Source: Spirochaetia bacterium (GTDB lineage Bacteria > Spirochaetota > Spirochaetia > DTKZ01). From it: a stretch of 21,303 nt of DNA. The notes under the pieces were generated by a model, which had not been told where the DNA came from, made no database searches, and saw nothing but the letters and a program-made list of their open reading frames with translations. The stretch lies in NCBI GenBank assembly GCA_031270615.1, contig JAISXE010000067.1, forward strand, positions 1 to 21,303, written 5' to 3'. The position numbers and the translations under genes are program-made. Of the stretch, positions 8,832-15,882 are shown one piece after another. The stretch's first letter is position 1. Every line of letters starts with the position of its first letter.

Positions 8832-9029
8832 ATGATTAAGGTAACGCGGCTTGACGGGAAGGTTTACTATGTGAACCCCCATCAGATTGAATACATCGAA
8901 GAGAGTCCCGACACGCATCTGGTCATGTTATCAGGCAAGAAACTGGTAGTCCTGGAGGACTACCAGACTGTTTATAATGAAATCGTGGAATACCGCAGGC
9001 AAATCGGCGGTTTCAAGAATGAGGAGTAG
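8832..9029 (+). CDS. flbD: FlbD / SwrD family small flagellar protein
   Basis: This 65-residue protein (MIKVTRLDGKVYYVNPHQIE ...) matches the FlbD family, whose Bacillus member SwrD raises flagellar motor power and is encoded beside the stator genes; the molecular mechanism is not settled. Key family features are LxGxxxxVNPxxIEYIE near the N-terminus and the LVMLSGKKLVVLEDYQTVYN segment. A TGA in frame just before the ATG fixes the start. The best Shine-Dalgarno (aaaggag at 8811-8817) lies 14 bases upstream, farther than normal, so translation may be weak or depend on coupling to flgE. It sits between flgE and motA, as in other spirochaetes. This FlbD is not the Caulobacter response regulator of the same name. 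Confidence 0.93.
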   Translation: MIKVTRLDGKVYYVNPHQIEYIEESPDTHLVMLSGKKLVVLEDYQTVYNEIVEYRRQIGGFKNEE

Positions 9030-9035
9030 GTACCC

Positions 9036-9815
9036 ATGGACTTAGCAACAATAATCGGCCTTGTCGGTTGTATGGTGGTCTTCGCCGTGTCGATTTTGAT
9101 CGGCGGCGCCTCCCCTATTATCTATATTGACATTCCCTCGGTTGTTATGGTTTTCGGATCCACGTTTTTGGCCGTATTTATGGCGAACCCCATGGGCAGG
9201 GTTTTTGGCTTGTTCAAGTATTTCATGGTGATGGTCCGGCTGCCCAGCTATGAACCCGAAAAGACGATACGCATCATGGTGGAGTTTTCCGAACGGGCGC
9301 GCCGCGAGGGCCTCCTTGCCCTGGAAGACAACCTCCAGGAGCTGGACGACGAGTTCATGCGCAGGGGAATCCAGCTTGTCGTTGACGGCACGGACCCGGA
9401 AGTCATCAAGAAAATCCTGTACAACGACGCCAACCAGATTTCGGAACGGCATTCGGCCAACATAAAGGTCTTCGACAGCCTGGGGGCGCTTTTCCCGGCC
9501 TACGGGATGCTGGGAACCCTGGTTGGCCTTATCGCGATGCTTGCCAACCTGGCCGACCAGTCAAGCCTCGGCGCGGGTATGTCCCTCGCCCTTATCACGA
9601 CGCTCTACGGCTCCATGGGCGCCAATATGTTCTGCATCCCCATTGTCGCGAAACTCACCGACCGCAACAAGGACGAAATGCTTTTCAAGGAGATCATCAT
9701 CGAAGGCGTGCTTTCCATACAGTCAGGGGACAACCCCAGGATTTTGCAGGAAAAACTGGTGGCGTTCCTGCCCCCCTCGCAGCGCGAGGGCCTGCGGGCG
9801 GAAGCAAAGGAATAA
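9036..9815 (+). CDS. motA: MotA, flagellar stator ion-channel subunit
   Basis: MotA is the inner-membrane stator subunit that, with MotB, converts ion flow into torque on FliG. The 259-residue product has two N-terminal membrane helices (about 5-26 and 32-50), a cytoplasmic charged region (about 70-145), and two C-terminal helices, including PAYGMLGTLVGLIAMLANL with the conserved proline/glycine-rich channel motif, then MSLALITTLYGSMGANMFCI. Length and topology match the MotA/PomA family; the coupling ion (proton or sodium) cannot be read securely from this. The ATG at 9036 follows gaggag. The gene lies 12 bases before motB. Confidence 0.96.
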   Translation: MDLATIIGLVGCMVVFAVSILIGGASPIIYIDIPSVVMVFGSTFLAVFMANPMGRVFGLFKYFMVMVRLPSYEPEKTIRIMVEFSERARREGLLALEDNLQELDDEFMRRGIQLVVDGTDPEVIKKILYNDANQISERHSANIKVFDSLGALFPAYGMLGTLVGLIAMLANLADQSSLGAGMSLALITTLYGSMGANMFCIPIVAKLTDRNKDEMLFKEIIIEGVLSIQSGDNPRILQEKLVAFLPPSQREGLRAEAKE

Positions 9816-9827
9816 AGGAGGGGGAAG

Positions 9828-10559
9828 ATGGCCGACGAGAAAAAATGCCCTGAATGCCCGCCGCCGGGCGCTCCCATGTGGCTGAACACCTACGGCGATA
9901 TGGTGACGCTTCTTCTGTGCTTCTTCGTTCTTTTGTACAACACGGCCGAAGTCGAGGTTGCGCGGCTTCAGGGCATTTCCGCCGCGCTTCTGGGCATGGG
10001 CAACCTGATGGGCGGAAACACGCTGGAAAAAGGCCCGCTTGCGGAATTGGGGAACACGACCTCCTCCCTGCCTTCCATGCGCAACGCGCGGACCCTGAAC
10101 CAGGCGCGGAGAAAGGCGCTGACGGAATTCCAGCCGGAAATCCGCACCATGAAGGTAAGGGTCCAGGAGGACGAGCGGGGGCTTGTCATATCGCTGGCGG
10201 CCGACGCCTATTTCCGCACGGCAAGCGCCGAGATCGACATGGACCAGGCGCGGGGCGTGCTTCTGCGGCTTTCCGATCTTCTTGCCTCGCCGGCCATGGC
10301 GGGAAAGAAGTTCCGCATCGAGGGCCATACGGACGCCAGCCCCACGGACCCCGCCGGGCCCTGGCGCAGCAACTGGGAGCTCTCCGTCGCGAGATCGGTA
10401 AACGTGCTTCACCGGCTGGCCGAATACGGCGTGGACGAGAAGCAGTTCCAGGTGGCGGGCTTCGGTTCCACGGTTCCCCTCATGGCGGAAACCAGCCCGG
10501 AAGCCGCCGCCTATAACAGGAGGGTCGATATCATAATTTTGTCGGAAGGGCATTTGTAA
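9828..10559 (+). CDS. motB: MotB, flagellar stator anchor subunit
   Basis: MotB pairs with MotA and anchors the stator to peptidoglycan. The 243-residue protein has a short cytoplasmic N-terminus with two Cys residues (KKCPECPPP), a single membrane helix (about 21-40) containing the ion-binding Asp24 in TYGDMVTLLLCFFVLL, a plug/linker region, and an OmpA-like peptidoglycan-binding domain (about 120-240) with FRIEGHTDASP, SNWELSVARSVNVL and NRRVDIIIL. All key residues are present. The ATG follows ggagggggaag. Only 12 bases separate it from fliL. Confidence 0.96.
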   Translation: MADEKKCPECPPPGAPMWLNTYGDMVTLLLCFFVLLYNTAEVEVARLQGISAALLGMGNLMGGNTLEKGPLAELGNTTSSLPSMRNARTLNQARRKALTEFQPEIRTMKVRVQEDERGLVISLAADAYFRTASAEIDMDQARGVLLRLSDLLASPAMAGKKFRIEGHTDASPTDPAGPWRSNWELSVARSVNVLHRLAEYGVDEKQFQVAGFGSTVPLMAETSPEAAAYNRRVDIIILSEGHL

Positions 10560-10571
10560 GGGAGGAGAGAA

Positions 10572-11135
10572 GTGTCAGACGAAAATGAAATGTTTGAAGA
10601 AGGCGAAGAGGGCACCGTCGGCGCGGAGGCCCAGCCAAGCAAGAAGGTTGGTTTTTTGCCCGGCATCGTCGTGCAGATACTCAAATGGGCCGCCCTGAGC
10701 CTGGGGGCGATAATTTTTATCGTAACCGTTGTCTATATCACCATGCAGTTCATGGGCGCGGAGAACCAGGGCATGAGCCAGCAGCAGATCTCCCCCGAAT
10801 ATGCGGGCAAGGCGCCGGTGTACGACTGGTTCCCCAATATCACCGGAATCCGCGCCCGCACTGCGGACAGCCCGCCGGGAATGGTCATGGCGGACATAGC
10901 CATCGGCTATGAGCAGGGCAACAAAATCGTGCAGACGGAGCTGGTCAACAGGACGCCCCAAATAAAGGATATCGTGCGGCAGTTTTTCGCCACGCGGCGG
11001 GCTGTCGATCTGGCGCCGGGAAAGGAAAACGATTTGAAGATGGAACTGGCGGATAAAATCAATTCGATCATGTCGGACGGAAAAGTGCGGCAGCTTGTGT
11101 TCGACAACCTGTCGATAATTCCCGGATCGGAATGA
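10572..11135 (+). CDS. fliL: FliL, flagellar basal body-associated protein
   Basis: FliL is an inner-membrane protein that forms a ring around the stator and supports torque under load. The 187-residue product has an acidic cytoplasmic N-terminus (about 1-35), one membrane helix (about 36-60, ILKWAALSLGAIIFIVTVVY), and a periplasmic stomatin-like domain ending KINSIMSDGKVRQLVFDNLS. The GTG at 10572 is chosen because ggaggag lies immediately upstream and the frame starts MSDENEMFEEG. It is the last flagellar gene here: the switch gene fliM that normally follows fliL in spirochaetes is replaced by a repeat-filled junction. Confidence 0.93.
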   Translation: MSDENEMFEEGEEGTVGAEAQPSKKVGFLPGIVVQILKWAALSLGAIIFIVTVVYITMQFMGAENQGMSQQQISPEYAGKAPVYDWFPNITGIRARTADSPPGMVMADIAIGYEQGNKIVQTELVNRTPQIKDIVRQFFATRRAVDLAPGKENDLKMELADKINSIMSDGKVRQLVFDNLSIIPGSE

Positions 11136-11139
11136 ACGT

Positions 11140-11145
11140 GAGGAG
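11140..11145 (+). promoter_or_regulatory. Shine-Dalgarno-like site without a gene, just after fliL
   Basis: gaggag lies 4 bases after the fliL stop, where the ribosome-binding site of fliM would be expected, but no ATG or GTG follows at a suitable distance. A TTG two bases downstream opens only a short frame into the repeat. It may be the leftover translation signal of a displaced fliM (inference); a chance purine run is possible. Confidence 0.45.
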
Positions 11146-11156
11146 ACTTGTTTTTC

Positions 11157-11511
11157 CACTGCCAACACGTTAAGGGCCGCAATCAGCCTGTGGGGCGCCA
11201 GGGGCTGGTCGCAATTTTGCTTTAAGGCCGTACAAGCAGGTCGTGGGCGAAGCCCCGTGTTGGTGGCGCAAAACGGTCTGCCGCCCATGCGCCAGGGATT
11301 GCAGCGGAAATCCCGCAAGCCCCTTAAGGGGCTGAGGAATTGCAGCGGAAAGCCCGGCTGGTCGTATTTTTGTATCCGCTACGCGGATACAAAAATACGA
11401 CCAGCCGGGCTTTCCGCTGCAATTCCTCAGCCCCTTAAGGGGCTTGCGGGATTTCCGCTACAATCCCTGGCGCCCCACGGGCTGACTTTTGGCCTTAACT
11501 TGCTGGCAGTG
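11157..11511. repeat. Large imperfect inverted repeat between the flagellar and dcw operons
   Basis: The outer arms, 11157-11203 and 11465-11511, are inverted copies: they begin cactgcca and end tggcagtg, and the inner 21 bases (11183-11203 against 11465-11485) differ at one position. Inside lies a nearly perfect hairpin (11289-11473) plus about 85 extra bases on the left side only. No coding sequence is credible here. The structure resembles a MITE-like or REP/palindromic intergenic element, but no target-site duplication was recognised and no transposase is present, so the class is uncertain. Confidence 0.8.
11289..11473. repeat. 91-base-arm near-perfect hairpin
   Basis: Arms 11289-11379 and 11383-11473 are reverse complements with one mismatch (base 11302 against 11460) around a 3-base loop (tac). 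Each arm contains the 16-base palindrome agccccttaaggggct, and the left arm contains attgcagcggaaa twice, 41 bases apart (11298 and 11339), so the arms are built of smaller repeats. The transcript from either operon would fold into a very stable stem. There is no U-run after it, so it is not a standard terminator, although it could stop or protect the 3' ends of both convergent mRNAs. Confidence 0.9.
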
Positions 11512-11519
11512 CGGGAAAG

Positions 11520-11543
11520 ACGGAAAAACGCGGATTTTTCCGT
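11520..11543. other. Stem-loop, possible transcription stop between convergent operons
   Basis: acggaaaaa and tttttccgt form a 9-base stem around cgcgga. The T-run is inside the stem, and only a weak T-rich stretch follows (gttttttg at 11556 on the + strand). It could contribute to termination of the fliL or ftsA transcript, with low certainty. Confidence 0.35.
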
Positions 11544-11555
11544 ATGGGAATTTCC

Positions 11556-11575
11556 GTTTTTTGTCCGTCCCCGTC
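11556..11575 (-). repeat. Copy fragment of a dispersed GC-rich repeat
   Basis: On the - strand this reads gacggggacggacaaaaaac, 19 of 20 identical to 20996-21015 (+). It lies directly after the ribosome-binding site and ATG downstream of ftsA, that is, where ftsZ would begin. Confidence 0.6.
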
Positions 11576-11585
11576 TGTGCCGGTC

Positions 11586-11601
11586 CATGGTTTTTCTCCT
11601 T
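11586..11601 (-). promoter_or_regulatory. Well-formed ribosome-binding site and ATG after ftsA, without a real gene
   Basis: aaggag (11601-11596, - strand) is followed 7 bases later by ATG (11588-11586), 29 bases after the ftsA stop, the layout expected for ftsZ. The frame from this ATG runs only 53 codons through repeat sequence (starting MDRHRRGRTKNG) and shows no FtsZ similarity. It is most simply the leftover start site of a displaced ftsZ (inference). Confidence 0.5.
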
Positions 11602-11617
11602 TTTTCCAAACAATGCC

Positions 11618-12859
11618 TCATTCAAAAAAATTCCTCAGCCACCGCCTCAGCGAAGGCAAAATCCCCCCCGCCGGGGGCTTCTCAAGGCCGACCGCCTCCT
11701 GCCCCTCGGGGCGGAGGTATTCGGCGCCGAACATCACAAGCCCCACCGCAGCCGCGTAATCCGGCGACTGGAACTCGGGAGTAAGCCCCCCGGGCCGCGC
11801 TGGAATGCCGATCCGCGCGGCGACCCCAAACATCTCCTCGGCCATTTCCACGATACCGGGCAAAAGCGCCCCGCCGCCGGTCAGGACAACCCCCCCCGAG
11901 AGCTTTCCCGCATAGCCTTTCGATTCAATCCTGCCGCGCACCATCGTGAAAATCTCGGCGACGCGCGGCTGGATGATCGCGCACAAATCCTTGCGGGCCA
12001 GGGCCAGGGGCGGCCGGCCGCCAAGCCGGGGAATAATGATCTCCTGCCCCTCTTCCACGAAGGCCGGATGGCAGCAGCCCGCCTCCCGCTTTATTTTCTC
12101 CGCCGAATCCATCGGCGTCTTCAGCATGATGGAAATATCGCCCGTGACCTGATCCCCCCCCACAGGCATGACGCTTGTGTAATAGGGCGCGCCGTCCATA
12201 TACACCAGGATATCCGTGGTCCCGCCCCCCATGTCGATGAGCAGGGATCCCAGCTCTTTCTCCTCCTTTGACAAAACAGCCTTCGCTGCGGCAAGGGACC
12301 CAAGAACAATATCCGCCACCTTCAGGCCCGCGCGGTTCACGCATTTCGCCAGATTCTGGGCCGAAGTGAGCGATCCGGTAATAAGGTGTATTTCGGCCTC
12401 AAGGCGCACGCCGATCATGCCCAGGGGGTCGCGTATCCCCCTCTGCCCGTCAACGATGAATTCCTGGGGGATGACGTGGATGATGGCCCTGTCCATGGGT
12501 ATGGCCAGGGCGCGGGCGGCCTCAATGACCCGCCCGATATCCTCCCGCGTTATCTCCTTTTCCCTGCCGGTAACGGCCACGACGCCCCGGGAGTTCGTGC
12601 CCTCGATATGGGCGCCCGATATGGCGGTAAAAACGGCGGAGACTTTCTGGCGCGACATAAATTCCGCATCCTCAATGGCGGAGATGATCGACTTGAGGGT
12701 GGACTCGATGTTGACCACGATCCCCTTGCGCAGGCCGGAAGACGGGCTCGTCCCGACGCCGGTTATGACAAGCTCTCCCGAATCGTCAAACTCCCCGATA
12801 ACGGCGCACACCCGTGAGGTTCCTATGTCCAATCCCGCGATTACAGTGTCCGAGGGCAC
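11618..12859 (-). CDS. ftsA: FtsA, actin-like cell division protein
   Basis: FtsA is the actin-fold ATPase that tethers FtsZ to the membrane and recruits the divisome. The 413-residue protein has the phosphate-1 loop GLDIGTSRVCAVIGEF near the start, a 1C domain (about 85-165), phosphate-2 region LIDMGGGTTDILVYMDG, adenosine motif VVLTGGGALLPGI, and a C-terminal amphipathic membrane-binding helix (LPSLRRWLRNFFE). I chose the GTG at 12859: aaggagg lies just before it, it is one base past the ftsQ stop, and the family N-terminus starts here; the frame stays open 33 codons farther upstream inside ftsQ. ftsZ, its usual downstream partner, is missing from this locus. Confidence 0.95.
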   Translation of the reverse strand: MPSDTVIAGLDIGTSRVCAVIGEFDDSGELVITGVGTSPSSGLRKGIVVNIESTLKSIISAIEDAEFMSRQKVSAVFTAISGAHIEGTNSRGVVAVTGREKEITREDIGRVIEAARALAIPMDRAIIHVIPQEFIVDGQRGIRDPLGMIGVRLEAEIHLITGSLTSAQNLAKCVNRAGLKVADIVLGSLAAAKAVLSKEEKELGSLLIDMGGGTTDILVYMDGAPYYTSVMPVGGDQVTGDISIMLKTPMDSAEKIKREAGCCHPAFVEEGQEIIIPRLGGRPPLALARKDLCAIIQPRVAEIFTMVRGRIESKGYAGKLSGGVVLTGGGALLPGIVEMAEEMFGVAARIGIPARPGGLTPEFQSPDYAAAVGLVMFGAEYLRPEGQEAVGLEKPPAGGILPSLRRWLRNFFE

Positions 12860-12860
12860 T

Positions 12861-13664
12861 TTACCCCTCCTTAAACCGGTAAACCATATCTTCCGTCCGG
12901 AAATCGATTTCCTCAACCCGGCCCAGCATCCCTTCCTTTTCCAGGGCGTCCAAAACAATCAAAACCGTCTTGCAGCGCTGCGCGTCCAATTCCCCCTCCA
13001 TCCGTACCGGCACGCGATGGTAAAGGGGATACAGAACAAACTCAAACTGCCCGTTTCCCTTTCGCACGATCCTCATTTCCGAAAACGCCGAAAGAAGGAC
13101 CGGCGAGGACTTTTCCAGCTTCATGAGGCACGCCAGGAAAGGCCTGAGCATTTCCGGCAGCCGCACCCCGGCGCGAAAATCCTCAAAGCGGATTCCCGAA
13201 AGCACGGGAAGCCCGGTCTCAGGAACGTCCCTGCCGGTAAGGAAAACCACCCCGTCCTCGTCAAAGGCAAGGGGAACCGTCCCCGAAGGAGTCTCCGCGA
13301 AGGCGACGGCCACAGGCTGTCGGCTGCGCGTCACAATGCGCAGGGAAGCAGGAAAAACCTTCCGCACCCAGGCGCTCTTCACCGAGGGCAGGGCCTCAAG
13401 GCGGGTCCTGACCGCCTCCACGTCAAGCCTGAAATAGTAGTGCCGCCCCCCCTGAAGGCCCGCCGCGGACAAAAGCTCCTCCCTCCGCAGGGGCGCATCG
13501 TTGTCGATAATAATGTTTTCAATGCGCATATTCGGCGCAAGCACAAAATGGAAAATCCCCTCGCACACAAGAAAAGTAAACACGATGCCAAGCACGACAA
13601 ACATGCCGCGGCCATGCCGCGTTTTGGGCCGCCCCGCGAAGCCGGCGGCAACTAGGTCTGCCAT
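12861..13664 (-). CDS. ftsQ: FtsQ / DivIB, cell division protein
   Basis: FtsQ is a bitopic membrane protein that bridges early and late divisome proteins with FtsL. The 267-residue product starts MADLVAAGFAGRPKTRHGRG, has one membrane helix (about 22-42, MFVVLGIVFTFLVCEGIFHF), then a POTRA domain (about 48-115: MRIENIIIDNDAPLRREELL, with VKSAWVRKVFPASLRIVTRS) and a beta domain. POTRA plus position between ftsW and ftsA support the call; FtsQ sequences are divergent. The start ATG at 13664 lies within the end of ftsW (13-base overlap). The frame remains open far upstream in ftsW, but those residues are out-of-frame shadow, not protein. Confidence 0.88.
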   Translation of the reverse strand: MADLVAAGFAGRPKTRHGRGMFVVLGIVFTFLVCEGIFHFVLAPNMRIENIIIDNDAPLRREELLSAAGLQGGRHYYFRLDVEAVRTRLEALPSVKSAWVRKVFPASLRIVTRSRQPVAVAFAETPSGTVPLAFDEDGVVFLTGRDVPETGLPVLSGIRFEDFRAGVRLPEMLRPFLACLMKLEKSSPVLLSAFSEMRIVRKGNGQFEFVLYPLYHRVPVRMEGELDAQRCKTVLIVLDALEKEGMLGRVEEIDFRTEDMVYRFKEG

Positions 13665-14806
13665 TTTCCGGCTCCTTCCATGCCCCTTCCCGTGCGGGAC
13701 AGATTGACAAGAATGCCGCAGAGGAGGAAGCTGGCAAAAAGCGAGGACCCGCCGGAAGAAAAAAACGGCAGGGTGATGCCCGTGGCGGGAACAAGGTCCG
13801 CCACAACCGCCATATTCATCAACGCCTGGGCGAAAATGCAGGTCGTGATCCCAAAAGCCAAATAAAAACCGTAGCGGTTTTCGCCGCAGCCCCGCGCAAT
13901 CGCGTAGCCCTTGTAGGCGAAAAGAATAAAAAGCGCCAGCACCGCGGCGACTCCCAGAAACCCGATTTCCTCCGCGACAACGGCGAAAATGAAATCCGAA
14001 TGGGCCTCCGGCAGGCCGCCGAGCTTCCTGGTTCCCTGGCCTATCCCCGTCCCCCACAGCCCGCCCTTGAGCAGCGCGGCTTTCGCGGCCAGAACCTGGT
14101 AGTCGGCCCCCGCCGGGTCCTGCCCGGGGTTGAGAAAACTCATGACACGCTGGAGCCTGTGGCCCTTTGTCACAAGAAGCCCCACCCCCCCGGCGGCCGC
14201 GAGCAGGGCCAGGCCGCCCACATACAGGAGCCTGGTGCCCGCGACAAAGAAAAAGCACAGACCCAGGAACAGGATAAAAACCGCCGTGGAAAAATCGTTC
14301 TGCGCGAAGGTAAGGACGCCGAAGCCCCCCACGACGCACACAAGGGGAAGGAAGGTGTTCACAAAATCCCCCAGCCGCTCCTGTTTTTTGTGCAGCATCC
14401 GGGCCAGGTACAAAACAAGGGCAACCTTGGCAAACTCCGAGGGCTGCAGCGAATACCCGAAAAGCACAATCCACCTGCGGGCGCCCATGATCTGCGGGGC
14501 AAGGCCGGGGACAAAACACAGAAACATGAGCAGGAACGCGATGGCGACGACGGGGCTGGTCATCGCGTCCAGAAACGACAGGGAAACCCGGGACAGGGCG
14601 CAGGCACCCAGGGCGCCCAAAACGGCCCAGATGCACTGCCGGTAGATAAAATAATAGGGGTTTTTGAACACCGAGGAAGCGCGGTGGTAGGAGGCGGAAA
14701 AAAGAATCCCCAGCCCCATGCCCGCAAGCAGGATGATGAGACAAATAAGCATAATATCCGCAGACCTGCGATGGGTCCGTTCGGGAACAAATTGCGCACG
14801 CATCAT
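13652..14806 (-). CDS. ftsW: FtsW, SEDS-family septal peptidoglycan polymerase
   Basis: FtsW is the multi-pass SEDS glycosyltransferase that polymerises septal peptidoglycan from lipid II. The 384-residue protein shows about ten hydrophobic segments, GARRWIVLFGYSLQPSEFAK and the PEAHSDFIFAVVAEEIGFLG loop typical of FtsW/RodA, and PFFSSGGSSLFASFLLCGIL near the end. Its place in the dcw cluster favours FtsW over RodA. The ATG overlaps the mraY stop by 4 bases (atga). No dedicated class B PBP (ftsI) gene is adjacent, so its transpeptidase partner must be encoded elsewhere. Confidence 0.95.
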   Translation of the reverse strand: MMRAQFVPERTHRRSADIMLICLIILLAGMGLGILFSASYHRASSVFKNPYYFIYRQCIWAVLGALGACALSRVSLSFLDAMTSPVVAIAFLLMFLCFVPGLAPQIMGARRWIVLFGYSLQPSEFAKVALVLYLARMLHKKQERLGDFVNTFLPLVCVVGGFGVLTFAQNDFSTAVFILFLGLCFFFVAGTRLLYVGGLALLAAAGGVGLLVTKGHRLQRVMSFLNPGQDPAGADYQVLAAKAALLKGGLWGTGIGQGTRKLGGLPEAHSDFIFAVVAEEIGFLGVAAVLALFILFAYKGYAIARGCGENRYGFYLAFGITTCIFAQALMNMAVVADLVPATGITLPFFSSGGSSLFASFLLCGILVNLSRTGRGMEGAGKWQT

Positions 14807-15882
14807 TGTATCTTCAGTGTGGAAAGCCCCACAATCAAAAACAAACCGCCCAAAATCCAGAAGCGGACCACCACCTGGATTTCAGACCATCCCCTTAGCT
14901 CGCAGGCATGATGGAAGGTGCTCATGAGGAAGATCCGCTTCTTCGTCATCTTGTAATACGCCACCTGGATTATGACCGAGGCGGCCTCCATAACAAAAAC
15001 CCCGCCGATAATGAGAAGCAGAATCTCTTTTTTTACCAGAAGGGACAAAACCCCCAAAACCCCGCCCAGGGACAGGCTGCCGACATCTCCCATCATCAAT
15101 TGGCACGGGTATATGTTGTACCATAAATACCCCACGCAGGCCCCCACATAGGCCATGCACAGGACGGCAAGCTCCCCCGTGCCGGGCAGGTTGGGAATTT
15201 GCAGGTATTCCGCGTAGTCGGCCCGGCCGGACAGATAGCACAGGGCCGCGAAAGCGATGCCCACCATGATAACCAGCCCCGTGGCCAGGCCGTCCAGCCC
15301 GTCGGTAAGGTTGACCGCGTTGGAAAAACCCACCTGCAGCAAAACCGCGAAGGGCACCCACACAAGCCCCATGTCCCACACCGCGTCCTTGAGCATGGGC
15401 AGGTACAAAAGCGTGGTATAGGGGGTCTTGTTGACATACAAAAGCACGGCAATGAGGCCCGCCACCGCGAACTGCCCCAGGAGTTTTCCCCAGGCGGGAA
15501 GCCCCCTGGAATTCTTTCGCGTTATTTTCAGCATGTCGTCCAGAAAACCCACCGCCCCAAAACCGACAACGGCAAACAGGATAATCCAGGTATACATGGT
15601 GCGCAGGTCCTGCCACAAAAGCACGGCCACGACAATGGCGAAGATTATCATAACCCCGCCCATGGTCGGCGTGCCGGATTTCGCAAGGTGGGTTTTCGGC
15701 CCGTCTTCCCGCACTTTCTGCCCCGCCTTCAGAATTTTCAGTTGCCTGATAACCCAGGGCCCCATCAGGAAAGAAAGAAGCAGGGCCGTTACCGCGGCAT
15801 AGGCCGCGCGGAAGGTTATATACTGGAAAATGTTGAAGGGGCTGAAATATTTGACCAGCGGGAAAAGAAATTCCTTAAACAT
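14803..15882 (-). CDS. mraY: MraY, phospho-MurNAc-pentapeptide transferase
   Basis: MraY transfers phospho-MurNAc-pentapeptide from UDP to undecaprenyl phosphate, making lipid I at the membrane. The 359-residue, ten-helix protein has the expected motifs: KSGTPTMGG (69-76), the Asp pair at 115-116 (GFLDDMLKITRKNSRGL), NAVNLTDGLDGLA (188-200), and WYNIYPCQLMMGDVGSLSLGG with Asp266. The late His-rich motif is altered: the usual HHHFE or HHHYE reads HHACE (324-328). The rest of that segment (ELRGWSE, VVVRFWILGG) is normal. The start overlaps the murF stop by 8 bases. Confidence 0.96.
   Translation of the reverse strand: MFKEFLFPLVKYFSPFNIFQYITFRAAYAAVTALLLSFLMGPWVIRQLKILKAGQKVREDGPKTHLAKSGTPTMGGVMIIFAIVVAVLLWQDLRTMYTWIILFAVVGFGAVGFLDDMLKITRKNSRGLPAWGKLLGQFAVAGLIAVLLYVNKTPYTTLLYLPMLKDAVWDMGLVWVPFAVLLQVGFSNAVNLTDGLDGLATGLVIMVGIAFAALCYLSGRADYAEYLQIPNLPGTGELAVLCMAYVGACVGYLWYNIYPCQLMMGDVGSLSLGGVLGVLSLLVKKEILLLIIGGVFVMEAASVIIQVAYYKMTKKRIFLMSTFHHACELRGWSEIQVVVRFWILGGLFLIVGLSTLKIQ

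Noticed and set aside
11427..11588. 53-codon frame after ftsA with a good ribosome-binding site.
   Set aside because: Its codons run into the dispersed repeat and inverted repeat, and the residues show no FtsZ or other similarity; kept only as a stranded start site.
13665..14744. Upstream extension of the ftsQ frame through ftsW, suggesting a 627-residue protein.
   Set aside because: The extension is an alternative frame of ftsW with no similarity to division proteins; ftsQ has a proper start at 13664 and normal length.
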